NCBI GenBank assembly: GCA_947179155.2
Contig: OX359282.1
Coordinates: 4,332,001 to 4,396,000, forward strand
DNA from: Hedera helix
Taxonomy: Eukaryota; Streptophyta; Magnoliopsida; Apiales; Araliaceae
Length of the DNA: 64,000 bases
Direction: 5' to 3'
Every line of letters begins with the position of its first letter. The first letter of the stretch is position 1. The notes under the pieces were generated by a model, which saw only the letters and a program-made list of their open reading frames with translations, ran no database searches and was not told the origin of the DNA. This document shows positions 1 through 12,963 of the stretch, piece by piece. The position numbers were made by a program, and so were the translations under genes.

Positions 1-3000
1 GCTGTGGAGGCAAAGCTAACCGATATGCAACCTTACCAACTCTCTCCAAAATCTCGAATGGGCCAATATAACGCGGACTAAGTTTCCCTTTTAACCCGAA
101 TCGCCGAATGCCCTTCCAAGGAGAAACTTTTAAAAATACATGCTCACCAGGTTCAAACTCTAACTTCTTTCTATGCTTATCAGCATAACTCTTCTGTCGT
201 GATCGAGCCGACCGCAATTTCTCTTTAGCCACCGCTACCTTCTCCGTAGTAATTTGAACTAACTCAGGCCCTTCTATGACTTTCTCACCAACCTCGTCCC
301 AACAAGTTGGTGCCCGACACTTCCTACCATACAACGCCTCAAACGGAGCCATTCCAATACTTGCGTGCCAGCTGTTATTATAAGCAAACTCAACTAGGCT
401 CAAGTAATCATCCCAATTACCCGACCACTCAAGTGCACAAGACCTCAACATGTCCTCTAACGTCTGAATAGTCCGTTCAGATTGCCCATCAGTTTGCGGA
501 TGGAAAGAAGTACTAAAGTTGAGCCGAGTACCCCAAGCTCGCTGAAACCCTTTCCAGAATCGTGAAGTAAACCGTGGATTCCGATCTGAAACAATAGACA
601 CCGGAGTACCATGGAGTCTAATAATTTTCTGCTGAAAGATTTGTGCCAACCTGTCCACCGAGTAACCTTCATGGATTGCTAAGAAGTGTGCCGATTTTGT
701 CAACCGATCCACTACAACCCAAATGGCATCATTCTTCTTGAAAGTCTTTGGCAAACCAGTCACAAAATCCATTGTGATATCCTCCCACTTCCAAACTGGA
801 ATGTCTAATTGTTGCAGTAGTCCACTAGCTCGTTGATGTTCTATCTTCATTTGTTGACAAATGAGGCACTTCCCAACATATTCAGCCACATCTCGCTTCA
901 TCCCATTCCACCAAAAATTTTCCTTTAAATCTCTGAACATCGTTGTAGAACCCGGATGAATAGAGAATGGTGAACTATGAGCCTCAGCCAATACTGCTTC
1001 CCGAATAGTTGAATCTAACGGTACACACAATCGTTTACCCAACCAAATCACACCATGGTCATCAATACGAAACTCGGGTTGTTTTCCCTCCTCCACGTTA
1101 TGCGTTATAGCCCACAACTCCCCATCTTCTTTCTGAGCTTCTTTAACTCGTAAGATAAGAGAGGGCTCCACTCTCATACCTGCTAAATGTCCATCCGAAC
1201 CTTGAACATACAACTCTAACTCTAGTCTCTCTATATCCGCAATAAGCTGATGTTGTGTAATAAGGGCTGCTACACTCCCTGAACTCTTTCGGCTAAGAGC
1301 ATCTGCAACCACATTCGCTTTTCCCGGGTGATACTGAATTCTCGCATCATAATCTTTTAGAAGCTCCAACCAACGCCTTTGCCTCATGTTGAGCTCCTTC
1401 TAAGTGAAAATGTATTTAAGACTTTTGTGATCGGTGAAGATATCACAAGTCTCTCCATATAAATAGTGCCTCCAAATTTTTAAGGCAAAGATTACTGCTG
1501 CCAACTCCAAATCATGAGTGGGGTAGTTCACTTCGTAAGGTTTAAGTTGCCTAGAAGCATAAGCAATCACCTTACCGTGCTGCATCAAAACACACCCCAA
1601 GCCCTTTTTAGAAGCATCACTAAAAATTTGGTAACCTCCCGTGCCCGATGGTAATGTAAGTATTGGAGCTGTCACAAGTCGTTTCTTCAATTCTTCAAAG
1701 CTCTTCTCACGCTCCTCATTCCACACAAACTTCGTGCCCTTTCTTATCAACTGAGTCAATGGCAAGGCAAGCAAGGAAAATCCTTCCACAAATCGCCTAT
1801 AGTACCCTGCCAAACCCAAGAAACTCCTAACCTCCGTCACCGTAGTAGGTCTTGGCTATTTAGTGACAGCCTCAACCTTCGCAGGATCCACCTTAATGCC
1901 TTCAGCAGACACAACGTGACCCAAGAATGCAACCTGTTCCAACCAAAACTCGCATTTGGAGAATTTAGCATATAACTTCTCTTTCTGCAAAATTCCCAAA
2001 ACTGTGCGAAGATGCTCCTCATGCTCTTCCTTAGACTTGGAGTAAACCAAAATGTCATCAATAAATACAATGACAAATTGGTCCAAGTACTCCCTGAACA
2101 CCCGATTCATTAAATCCATAAACACCGCCGGAGCATTTGTCAACCCGAATGGCATTACTAGAAACTCGTAATGCCCATAGCGAGTGCGAAAAGCTGTCTT
2201 AGAGATATCCTCATCCCTCACTCTCAGCTGATGATAACCCGACCTCAGGTTTATCGAAAAATATTTCGCCCCTTGAAGTTGGTCAAACAAGTCATCAATT
2301 CTCGGCAATGGATATCGATTCCTGATTGTAATCTTGTTCAACTCCCTATAATCTATGCATAACCTCATAGACCTGTATTTCTTCTTTACAAACAAAACTG
2401 GAGCACCCCACGGCGAAACACTTGGCCGAATCACACCACGATCTAACAATTCCTACAACTGCTTTTTTAACTCATGTAACTCCAACGGTGCCATTCTATA
2501 CGGTGCTTTAGAGATAGGCTCCGCACCAGGAATAAGTTCAATAGTGAACTCAACTTCCCGTTGCGGTGGCAACCCAGACAATCCCTCAGGAAACACATCG
2601 GGAAAATCACTAACAATTGGAACATCTTCAATACGAGACTCGCCTATAGCGGTATTCTTCACAAATGCCAAATACCCTTCACAACCTTTTGCCACTAACT
2701 TCCCAGCTTTCAAAGCTGAAATCAAGTTCACCACCTTACTTGGTCGTGAACCCTGAAATACGAACTCTGGAGACTTCACATCTCCAAATATAACCTTCCT
2801 CGCCTGACAATCGATATTAGCCTGGTGCTTATCCAACAAGTCCATCCCAAGAATAATATCGAAATCATGCATACCCATCGGAAGAAGATTAGCCCTACGA
2901 ATCTTATCTCTAAAACTGATTGGACACTCTCGATAAAAATCAGAAATGACAACAGAAGTCCCCATCGGGGTAGCAATAGACATAACATAATCTAAGGACT

Positions 3001-3350
3001 AAGATGGCACGCCAAGGTGCCGAACAAAAGATTGAGCAACAATAGAATGAGTAGAACCAGTATCAAATAAAACAGAGGCTTCGCGATTACCAACTAAAAG
3101 AGTGCCAAAAATAGTACCTGGCGCACCTGCTGCCTGGTTAAGTGTCAATGCAAACACCCGACCACCCTGACGCTGACCTCCATTACCACCATTAACACCG
3201 CCTCCACCGTTACCACGTGGCCCGGTACAATCTCTGGCAATATGACCCATCTGTCCACATAAGAAACATGCACCGGTAATTCTATGACACTGTCTTCCCG
3301 GATGATTTGCCCCACAGATAGCGCAAGGAGTAATAGGGATAAGATTAGGT
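1..3350 (-). pseudogene. pol polyprotein remnant (protease, RT, RNase H, integrase)
   Basis: Domains in minus-strand order are: two zinc knuckles (about 3230-3345, the second CX2CX4HX4C), aspartic protease with LFDTGSTHS (about 3030-3060), RT with the FIDDI core near 2050, RNase H with SDASKKGLG near 1615, and the integrase HHCC finger and core from about 1000 to the window edge. The frame is cut by TAG codons at 2999, 2453, 1856 and 1400. From 1399 to the edge the segments I translated are open, ending in the integrase C-terminal conserved block. The stop at 1400 falls where the sibling elements have CAG in the RNase H end. It cannot yield a full polyprotein. Confidence 0.9.
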
Positions 3351-4464
3351 TACCCCCACCAACTAGCCCTGGGTAACGACCTTGATTTAGCCCCTGCTGA
3401 CGATTCTGCCACTGCTGGCGATTTTGACCTTGCTGAGGTAGCTGAAGCTGACGATTCTGGCCCTGCTGAGGCAACGGTTGATAACCCCTATTCTGATTCT
3501 GGCCACGCCATTGCCCCTGCTAACCACCACGGTTTCTGTTCCACTGACCACCCTGACTCCTCCCATGTTGACTTGAAACTTGACCCTGTTGGTCATCTCT
3601 GTCCCTCTTTCGACTCCCTTCCACTTTAGAAGACCGAAAGTCTTGTCGCTCCATCTCAATATTCTTGGCTGCATTAGCCACTGCCGATACATCTTCAAAC
3701 TTAGTGTTTATGAGATGTTGACGATACTTGTAATGAATTCTCCACTTAAATTTCTCTGCTTGTTCTGTTGCAGTCCCTGCTGAAGTTCCCGCAAATCCGG
3801 CCAACCTGGTGAACCTTGTCATGAAATCTGTGATGGACTCGTCATCCTTTTGTTGAATAGACAGAAACTCTCTACCATATGCCTCTTTCTCAGCAGTTGA
3901 GAAATACTGCTGATAAAAGACATCACAAAATCCTGCCCATGTAAGTGTATCGATGAATCTGTTACCCTTTGTTACTTTTATAGCTTTCCACCATCTCTGC
4001 GCATCCTCATCTAATTTGTAAGCAGCCAATAACACTCTTTGGTTATCCGAACACCCCAACACATCAAAGAACTTCTCTAGATGGGCAATCCAATTCGCTG
4101 CTTCGATTGGAGTTGGAGCTGAACTGAATGAATGTGGTCTCTGCTTCTGAAACCTTTCTAACCATACATATGTTGGCACCACAAGCTGGTCAATACCATT
4201 TACATTTCCTTCCTCTTCATTTGCCTGTGGACCACCATTTCTCGGGTTTCCTTGATCGGGATTTTCTGGCGGTTGTTGTTGCATCTGTATCGCCTGAACG
4301 ACTTGCGCTACTAACTGTGGTAAAGCCTGATTAACTGCTTGATTTACCAAGGCAGCCATATCCAGATTATTATGTTGCACTTCAGGTTGCGCATTGGGTT
4401 GGGCCTCGCCTCTTCCTCTGCCATTACCTCGCCTCGCAGCACATCTAACGGATCTACGCGCCAT
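3351..4464 (-). pseudogene. gag remnant of the 1-6565 element
   Basis: The frame opens at 4464 with an Arg/Gly/Gln-rich start, followed by the plant retrotransposon gag core (W-I-HLEKFFDVLGC, then DAQRWW) and a Gln/Arg/Gly-rich tail before the zinc knuckles. An in-frame TAG ends the first 314 residues at 3520. The same frame continues to about 3350, where a one-base indel shifts into the pol frame that holds the knuckles. Gag would form the virus-like particle in the cytoplasm; this copy is broken. The start at 4464 lies just inside the primer site, as expected for a single gag-pol transcript. Confidence 0.85.
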
Positions 4465-4621
4465 CTAAGAACAACGAATGGAAGAAAATAGATTCGAGGA
4501 AAATTCGAATGAAAACTAATATTATAACTTAATAGAATATCAAACAGAATAAAACCTAACCCAGATATCTACCCATAACTCACAGGTCAAACCTAAATAG
4601 GTTTTTCTACAAGAAAGAACC

Positions 4622-4640
4622 CTAGCTCTGATACCAACTC
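4622..4640 (-). other. Primer-binding site, initiator tRNA-Met type
   Basis: Immediately inside the LTR the minus strand reads TTGGTATCAGAGC, complementary to the 3' end of plant initiator tRNA-Met. This fixes the LTR boundary at 4641 and the transcription direction of the element. Confidence 0.85.
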
Positions 4641-6565
4641 TGTAACACCCCCTTCCCATACTGGAAAGAAAGGTTACGCACAGAACATAACAAAACTAAT
4701 AAACTGATATCAAAAACTTGAATATGAAACCGAATATTCTAAATAGATAATTGCCAACTGGCTAAAACACGGTCTGAGTATTACTACAATACTTAGAAAC
4801 CAAAATATCAAATCCTACACAAAATATCTACACTATTTACATGAAGGAAGCTCTCTTCACACTTGCCCTTGCTCCCCCTGATTACCTGACGGAAGAAAAA
4901 CACTGCATGAGCCAAATGCCCAGTACGGATATAGAGTGCAAGAAAATAAGAACTAAAATGAATAACAAAACTAACTAGACTGAACTAATCTGAATAACAT
5001 AATAGGCTGAATCAAATGGCTGGGGTTATTTCATACTGAGCTCAAAATAGAACAAAAATATACCTTGTCACAAAGACAAGTCAAAATACTGCCACACAGG
5101 CAGGCACACATTGGACTGCAGATCCAAATGTATGCAAAATCGGAAGGTGTGTTCGATACAAACAACGCCAAACCGCAGAACAGAACAGAACAGAAACTAG
5201 GGTCAACCCATACGCCTCCCACAACAAAACACCAAAGTTGGCCATCGCCCACCAAAACACAAAATGGAGACGCCGTGGACTGATCACACCGCCACGGAAG
5301 GTGTCATGCCTCGGTGTCAAGAGGACATGCCTGTGGTACCCCCACAGGTGGTTATAGCTCAGGTATACCCTACGGTACTTTCTAACAAAAATATCGTATC
5401 ACAACGAATGCGACATAATATCACAAAAGGGGTTCTAATACGCACATGCTAAACCGATACGAATCAACACAAAGTCCTCAAAATATATTAGCATGTACGT
5501 TGCTATAGAATCAGAATAATTACTAGATATGCTATCTAAGTCAAAAGAGTACAAGTTATGAATTTTCGAATATCTAAAACCAAACAATTCTATCATAAGC
5601 ATTTGAATATGAATAATATATCGAAATAATATCTGAATTCTAATTGAGAGACAAACAAATTTAAAATTAAAGAAATATCGCTGAAGGAGTACGGAATCCG
5701 TACCTGGAATAAGCGATGTAATACCCAAAATTATAATTGCAATTTGTTAGACTTGCCCAGTTCAATCTATTCACAAAAATAATACATTTTTATTAAGTAC
5801 TATAATTAATTAAGTTTTACATCTCTTTGGCGAATCTGAAATCATTCCATTTTACCAAAAATATTCTGAGCATGATAATACATAGTATAAAATATATTAA
5901 TAATTAACATATTTCTTGTTCCCTCCAAAATACATATAAGTGTATTTACAAAAATATTCATTTTTTTTTTTAATTCTACTATAAACAAATATATTATGTC
6001 AAGACTCTAACGTTACAAAAATAATAATTTATTATCCCAAAATGCTAATTAGTAACAAAGATATACCAAAAATATATATACTAATAAACTAAATAACATA
6101 CAAATATTAAAGTTACAAATAACAAATAATAATAATAAAGCAAAACTAACAAACTAAATAATTAAAGCTACAAAATAATACTACTAATGCAAAACTAAAC
6201 AATTAAGACTACAAATAATAATAATGCAAAATCTAACAAATTAACTAAATAATTAAAGCTACAAAATAATAACGCAGAAAATAAATACACAAGAAAAGAA
6301 AAAGAAACATATCCGAAATTACGAAGAGATTCACCGTCTCAAAAGAAATTTGGGCTTATATCAATACCCAAAATCCAAAGAAGGAAATAAAATATTTAAC
6401 TAGGGAGGTTCTTACTTAAAAGACCCTCACACAAAAAAGTTCTTTCTCACAATGGGATGTCTTTTTTTGTTAGTGTATTAAAATGAGAAGGGAAAAGCCA
6501 TATATATAGGCTAACTAAGGGAGGATGGCTTGAAAGTTAAGTGATGTGTGACTTTGGTTATTACA
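4641..6565 (-). repeat. LTR of the 1-6565 element (5' LTR in element orientation)
   Basis: On the plus strand it starts TGTAACACCC at 4641 and ends GGTTATTACA at 6565, so read on the minus strand it is TGTAATAACC...GGGTGTTACA with the expected TG/CA ends. The length is 1925 bp, close to the 2.0-kb solo LTR at 10931-24719, with which it shares the U5-side 1.1 kb. The U3 sides differ, so the two are subfamilies. The 5' boundary rests on terminal motif and length; the matching target duplication would lie outside the window. Confidence 0.8.
6501..6510 (-). promoter_or_regulatory. Putative TATA box in the LTR
   Basis: The minus strand reads CTATATATAT, about 55 bp inside the U3 end of the LTR. 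It is the best TATA candidate for the element promoter. The U3 before it would be unusually short. Confidence 0.45.
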
Positions 6566-6912
6566 ATGAATACAAACTAAGAACAGATATTTGATGTCTT
6601 GTTTCATTAATAAACCTTTTGGCAATCTATATTCTTCTATAAATCTCTTCGGCTAGTTATTCTAGAGAATGGTTCATTAATTTGCTTTCTAGCCGAAGTC
6701 ATATGTACTACAACCATCATGATAAAGGGCAAACCTGTCAAGAAAATCATAGTAAATGGTCCGCTAGTACTTCTAACAAATATCATCTCTTTTTTTTAAT
6801 TTCATTCATTCAACGTAATAATGAATGATTAAGATGATAATTATCTATTTTTTGTCTATAGTAAGTGCTTACTATAAATCACCCCGATATATATTTATAC
6901 ACGCGCGCGCGT

Positions 6913-6990
<78 letters not shown>

Positions 6991-7900
6991 AAGCTGATAC
7001 ATCTGTAAATACATTGTGTTATCAAACGTAACTTGGGTAAGGAATGGAGTGGTGTTTATAGAGTTTCGGGCTTTCCAAGTTGTGTAGATTTTATTGGGAG
7101 TAACAGCGTGGAGGTTGGACTGTTGTATCTTGCAGATGATATTTCAGTGACTCGCTACACCATATTAAACATTGATATTTTCTTAATGACATAAATCACG
7201 CTAGAGAAAGCATTTTTCAATACCTCAGTTTAGTGTCACTCTATTTCAGCTATTGCGGTTGTTTTGGTTATATTATTTTTTACTATTTTTATTTATGTAT
7301 TTTATTTATTTAAATTTATTTATTTGAAATAGTATTTTTTATACCGAAGGAACAACACTTTTTTTTTAATAAAAATCAACACGTAATTCTCTATAATAGG
7401 GAAATCCCAAAGAATTCATTTGTTTATAAAAAATAAAAAGTGTGAGGGGTTTATTTTAAAATGGCCTAATTGTAAGTGTCTCGTCAAGTTGTCACACACA
7501 CAATTTTAATTTGGCCCTTTAAATGGATTGGGTTGGCTCACGAAATTACATTTTTCTCATTGAATTTAGGAAAAATGACAAAATTGTATCTTGAAGTTGA
7601 CACATTTTTTATTTTTAACTCACATATTTAGGAATAAACAATCAATACTCTATTGAATTTTTAAAAGACAATATTGTTTTTTTTGCCAATTTCAACCAAT
7701 CACTCCCCTGAAATAGATACGTATCGACATATTAACATAAATATGTATTTTTTTTAAGTGTATGAAATACGATACGGTATACATATTATTTTGTCTCTCA
7801 CTTCCTCCTCAAAACTGAGCACAATTATTTTTGAAATCATGATGTCAATATCAACAACCACGGTATAATCTCCTCCTAATTTTCTCTCTCTTTATTCCTT
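6566..7900. other. AT-rich intergenic DNA, no gene recognised
   Basis: Both strands show only short, compositionally biased frames. The stretch contains the microsatellite at 6901-6987 and many A/T runs. I see no repeat end or exon I can defend. Confidence 0.6.
6901..6987. repeat. Compound microsatellite (CG)n-(CA)n-(TA)n
   Basis: An alternating purine/pyrimidine block: ACGCGCGCGCGTGCG, then about 14 CA units, then about 22 TA units. It is alternating throughout, so the CG/CA half is Z-DNA-prone and the TA half is cruciform-prone. The short frame across it (HTHTH/IYIYI) is a translation artefact. Confidence 0.97.
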
Positions 7901-7996
7901 CAAATTCCCACAACTACCAACAATTGACAAATCTTCACTCCACGAGGACTCCAAAGAGGAAGTAGACGAACAGAATTCTTCAGAGCGCAGAAGACC

Positions 7997-8278
7997 CAGG
8001 ACTCGTTTGTGGACGATATTGAAGCGAATCTCAAAGCCGTAAAACTCAAATACCCATCTCAAAATCCAAACCTGATTTAAGTTAATATTATTTAGTTTTG
8101 TGACTGCTCGGCATATTCGACGCCGAGAAAGGTTATTCTTATGAAGGCTGAAACTAATATGCTACTTATGACTGATGGAAAGCCACATACAAGGGGCCTA
8201 AATCAGCTTGATATCAAAACAGAGAGGATTGTTACTGAATGGAAGTTTGGAAAAGATGGAACTGATATTATTATTTAG
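7997..8278 (+). pseudogene. VID27/CYPRO4-like gene fragment
   Basis: Two blocks resemble the plant VID27-like (CYPRO4) family. The first (7997-8080) reads QDSFVDDIEANLKAVKLKYP, matching the acidic N-terminal region that ends in a K-LKLKY motif, then meets a stop. The second (about 8114-8278) contains [18 protein letters not shown], then GKPHTRG-NQLDI and [11 protein letters not shown], matching the conserved strand before the C-terminal beta-propeller, then TAG. The two blocks are far apart in an intact protein (normally about 600 residues), so this is an internally deleted remnant. Family assignment is from memory of its conserved blocks. Confidence 0.6.
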
Positions 8279-9915
8279 TTTATGCTATCATTAGTATAAA
8301 CAAGACTATTTTCTGGGGGGAAATAGCAAATGAGACTCTTTATGATGGAGTACTTGTTTTAATAGTGATGGGAGCCCATTACTAGTTACTATTACCTAAC
8401 TAGAGATGAGAAGAGCCAGAGTACCTAGGGTTTCTCTGCCTAAAGTCGGGCTAAATCCCAAATCATGCAACTGTTGAGTCTTTAAAAATAATTCAACTAA
8501 ATCGGAACACTAGATGGAAATTCATATGCTACTGAATCTCCGTACATCTAATAGAATCAGAACCTAATGATATAAAATTTAATATTTGGCTGCCAGGAGT
8601 TAAGACTACCAGAGCTAGTGCTACATAGATTACGCAGCATGACACTTATGGACTATGAACAAAGCTAATGTCCCAAAAGATGCTACAAAAGACCCGTAAC
8701 TCTCTCATATGAAATAACATCATTTGACGTGTTACTGTCTCAAAACAAGATTGTAAGACTAAAATTAAGGCAATACTTGATTAGGCAAAGCCCCAAACCA
8801 GAGTGCATTATGAAATTAAGAATGTCCAGTCCTTGTGTACACACAGGTTTACTGTGATATCCTCAATAAAAACTTTAGCCAATATTTTAGTAATGATACT
8901 CACAAGTGAAATTCCATGATTGATTAGTAAGACTAGAGATAAATACTAATAGAGGAATAGAAAGAGAACTTTTGTGTCTCTTAGATCGGAGAGCTGCACG
9001 TTCTTGATTGTTTCCTTTGAATTCCCACTTGTATAGGGTGGGCAGAATCCTTGTCCCCACTCTGCTTGTATACCCTCACCTCTATAAATAAAATTTCTCC
9101 TTCTATCTAAATATAAAATTACTTACAAAATCTGTTTGCTCACTTTCAGCACGTTTGCAAATCAAATCCAAGTGGTAGTGTTGGGGCCTTTTCATAGGAC
9201 AAATCCTATTTGAAATGGATGGTGTAAGTTTGTCAAATGCTCAACAAGCTGCTACATTAGCGGCGCATAAATCATATTCGTCAACCAAGTTTGTTCTGTG
9301 GTCGTAACATAATTAGTTAGTGGGGAAAAACTCAACTCAGCAGAAACCCGTAATTGATGAGTGAGTAGGCGGGTTTGGTTTCGCGTCGATCTCTTAGAAG
9401 AGCCTTTAAATTTTCGTATAGCATGTTATTCTTATAAGAAAATTCCTGCTCACCCCTTTTCTTTTTCATCGAAGAATGTAAACTTTTCAGCTCTCACACC
9501 CTGTCTGCTAAACAAATATGCACCAATACACAACTCCTTGGTCATGCCATCCTGGAATGTCACACTACTAGAAGTCATTAGATTTTTCTATCATCTAGAA
9601 CCATGTTCGTCTAAATAGCTGGACATTTTGGCTGTGACATGCATCCTTTGCACTGGTGGAAACCTGTTTCGGTAGAATTTTGACCCTAGTAGGTTTTCTG
9701 GGATGATGTCCGAGACTAGCTTTTGCTACAATTTCTGAGCAAACTTATCTGGGATTTTAGCATCATGGCTGCTTTTTGGGATATAAGTTAGTGTTACATT
9801 TTAATTACATGGAGTTTTACCAAGTTTATATGAAACGAGGAGGTTCTCTATGCAGTAACTTAGTTTTATAGAGACCCGTATTTTAAAAACTAATTGACCG
9901 CTGTTCTCTAATCAG
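8279..9915. other. No gene recognised between gene fragments
   Basis: Short frames occur, such as 85 codons at 9361-9618, but none shows a family motif or plausible splice structure. The RBP pseudogene to the right should have an upstream first exon encoding the N-terminus of RRM1. I could not find it here. Confidence 0.5.
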
Positions 9916-10930
9916 GTGCTTTCAGTAAAAGTAATTCGTAACAAGATCACTGGTCAGCCAGAAGGTTACGGCTTTGTGGAGTTTTCTTCACATGCACCAG
10001 CTGAAAGAATTCTACAATCGTATAATGGAGCACAAATTCCTGGAACTGAACTAACTTTCAGGTTGAATTGGGCTTCTTTTGGGACCGGAGAAAGACGTCT
10101 AGATACAGACCTGAGCATTCTATTTTTGTAGGGGATTTAGCACCGGATGTTACAGATTTCTTGTTGCAAGAGACCTTCCAAGGTCAATACCCATCTGTTA
10201 GAGGAGCCAAGGTTGTAACTGATCCAACAACTGGATGCTCAAAGGGATATGGCTTCGTTAAATTTGCTGATGAGATGGAAAGAAATCGTGCGATGATTGA
10301 AATGAATGGCTTCTATTGCTCAACTAGGCTTATGCGTATAAGTGCAGCAACACCAAAAAAGACTACTGGTTTTCAACAGCAATATGCAGGGGCTAAAGGT
10401 AGAATTTATTTTTTTCTTCCTTTTAATCGTATTTCTAATTTCTCTCTGTAGAGTGGTCTCTTATTTTCCATGCAGGCGATTGCTTTGACGATGGTCATGA
10501 TGGATTTGCAATAGTACATATTTTCTATAATTTGCTACATTATCTTGCCCTCGTTGGTTTTTTTGGTCTAGTTGATATAATTTATTGCAACAAACTAGTG
10601 AGGATATGATATGAATATTGGGATAAATGCTTTTAATGATTTGTGACAAAATATAACTAACACTATTGAATACGTGGAGTAATAACAGTATTGAATTTGA
10701 CCCTTCCTCGTATATATTTAATAAGGAATACAAAAGATATGTTAAAGGGATTTAATATCTTGTTTATTGAAAAATATTTGAGCCCTGGAATAACAGATGG
10801 ATATGAGACACAGATGCTGATTCTCTGGCTTATCAATGACTTTTGCACTCTGTTCTGTCTAAATAAAATTCTGACCTACCCTGTAACTTCTTTCAGTAGG
10901 CGTATATCCTGCTCCAGTTTACACTCCAGC
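9916..10930 (+). pseudogene. RBP45/47-like RNA-binding protein, exons encoding RRM1 end and RRM2
   Basis: The exon at 9916-10398 (acceptor CAG at 9913-9915, donor GTAGAA) encodes the RRM1 RNP1 strand (EGYGFVEF), the linker LNWASFGTGERR, then the complete RRM2 with IFVGDLAPDV and RNP1 KGYGFVKF. This order is specific to the plant poly(A)-binding RBP45/RBP47 hnRNP-like family, which has three RRMs and acts on nuclear poly(A)+ RNA. A one-base loss near 10105 puts the two halves in different frames. After an intron (10399-10896), the next exon (10897-) encodes the Pro/Tyr/Ala linker YPAPVYTPA and is cut at 10930 by an LTR insertion. The N-terminal exon is missing. It cannot make the normal protein. 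Confidence 0.88.
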
Positions 10931-12963
10931 TGTAATACCCTATACAAATAAAATAAAATAAAAGTATTTATGAAACCTTTAAAATATTTTAATTGGTTTT
11001 TTTTTATGTTTGGGCCTTAAAACTAATTAAGTCCAATTAAAAATTTGTACTATTAAAATTAAGAGAGTTATAAAATATATTAATTGATAAGGAAAGAAAA
11101 CGTAAATCAGTTATATGTAACGTAACTTTGTTGGTCTGATAAAAAAAAATATATATCATGGTATGATCTTTCTATATATATATTATTTTAAATGCTTGCA
11201 ATGGATTATGTTTTAATTTCATTAGTTTAGAAGGTTAGTTATATAGGAATTTTGATCTGTTATCATGAACATAAACAAATAGTTTATATATTCTAACTTT
11301 ATGGTTGGAACGAAAGGCAGTGCATATATATATTTGTTTAACTTGTCTTTGGAACTATAACATTATGGTAATAATAAAATTAAGATTTATATAAAAATAA
11401 ATAAATTAAACATAAATATAATTGATTAAGGCATGATTCACTAAATGAATATAAAACATATATAGGTCCGAATTGTTTATATTATAAGATGTCATGTTTG
11501 GCCAAATTGATAATTATGTAGTATAAAAGTTTGTATACTGTTGTAATTTAAATGTATATGTATATGGTAATTTTCTAACTTATAATATTATATAACAAAG
11601 GTTATATTATGGTATTATTTTAGTAAGTGAATTTATATTAAAATGTATCTTTTGACTACAAAATGTATTTTAATATATTTTTACATAAAAGTAATTTATT
11701 ATATTAAAAATGATAATTAACTGTATTAAATTATTGTGTTTTTAGATCGGACCGAAGGAGTTAACGAACTTTAATTGTGACGCCCCCAAATCTGGGCCCA
11801 CACAGCCCAAACTTGAGTCGTCAAAAGACTACAACAAAATTATTACAACAAAGCACAACGTACTACAATACAGTGTATAATAATACACAACTAAGTCTTC
11901 ACTATTATTGCCACACTATTTTACAAAACGTGAAGACTATGATAACTATTCCTCGGACCCTCACTCCATTCCCCGGCTAGACCCTGTTATGTTTTCATTT
12001 CCTGTTGAAAAACAATGGAACAAAAGAAAGGGTGAGCTCAAATAGCCCAGTAAGAAATATCATGACTAAGATAATGACGAATAAATTATCATTAGCCTTC
12101 AACAGTTGAGTTCTTGATAGAATACAATAGAATACAAGGTTTATATCAAAAACTGCAGTTAAATTCTTAAACAATGTTCAGATCAATAATAGCAGCGGAA
12201 TGAACAATCTATTAGAAGAATAATGCAGATTATAATGTCCACTCGCTTCTCTTTTTCGTAAAAACATCATCAACTTTTATCATCTGAAATACCCTTAGTC
12301 ATGATAATAAAAATTCACAGTTCCTGATGCAAATCAACAGTTCATCTTTGCACTACGGGCCAAAGATATTTAATATAGCACCAGCGGTCATGATTATACC
12401 AGATTCAGCCTTTGGTGATAATCATACCAAACAACAGTTCATCTATGCACTACGGGCCAAAGAGAACTTTCACCACGTGCCATAAAAGACACCGAACAGA
12501 TGTATCGCCTTTAACCTATTATATCGCCTTTAACCTATCATCTGTTCAACAAATATATCACATCTGTGCCCCCGGCCACAGATATTCACAACAGCTTGAT
12601 TTTTGGATGATTAGAATGATATAAATGATGAACAGAAGAAATAGGATAATAATAAGTATCGGAAGTTTACTTTGTACAGATTCAAATAATGTCCAAATTG
12701 TCAACATGATGTGGAGTGAAATTTAAAAATGATATTCAAGATCCACAGTTCAGAATAACGGTTACAATTCAATAGAAAAGTTCACGTAAATAGGAAGGTT
12801 CAGTTGAAATAATGAAGTTCAACTATTATGGAACATATAATATTTTCAGGAATTATAGAAGCAATAGTTCCATAATAAATTTCGATTTAGGAGTATGAAA
12901 GAAAATAATATCCCTTACCGTAGCAGGTTTGATTAACAAAAGGTGAAGGAAATTAATACAAAG

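Larger units (their letters stand above)
1..6565 (-). mobile_element. Ty3/gypsy chromovirus-like LTR retrotransposon, left part off window
   Basis: Read on the minus strand, this is an LTR (4641-6565), an iMet-type primer site, gag, zinc knuckles, protease, reverse transcriptase, RNase H and integrase in the Ty3 order. It runs off the window at the integrase C-terminus, so the 3' LTR and any chromodomain are not visible. The reading frame carries several in-frame TAG codons and one frameshift, so this copy is dead. Protein similarity to B1 and B2 further right is high in RT and RNase H, and its LTR shares its last 1.1 kb with the solo LTR at 10931-24719. It is therefore a related Tekay-like lineage but not the same family as B. 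Confidence 0.93.

Noticed and set aside
6825..7031. 68-codon frame on the plus strand
   Set aside because: Mostly a translated CA/TA microsatellite.
9361..9618. 85-codon frame before the RBP pseudogene, possible first exon
   Set aside because: No RRM residues and no donor in phase with the exon at 9916.
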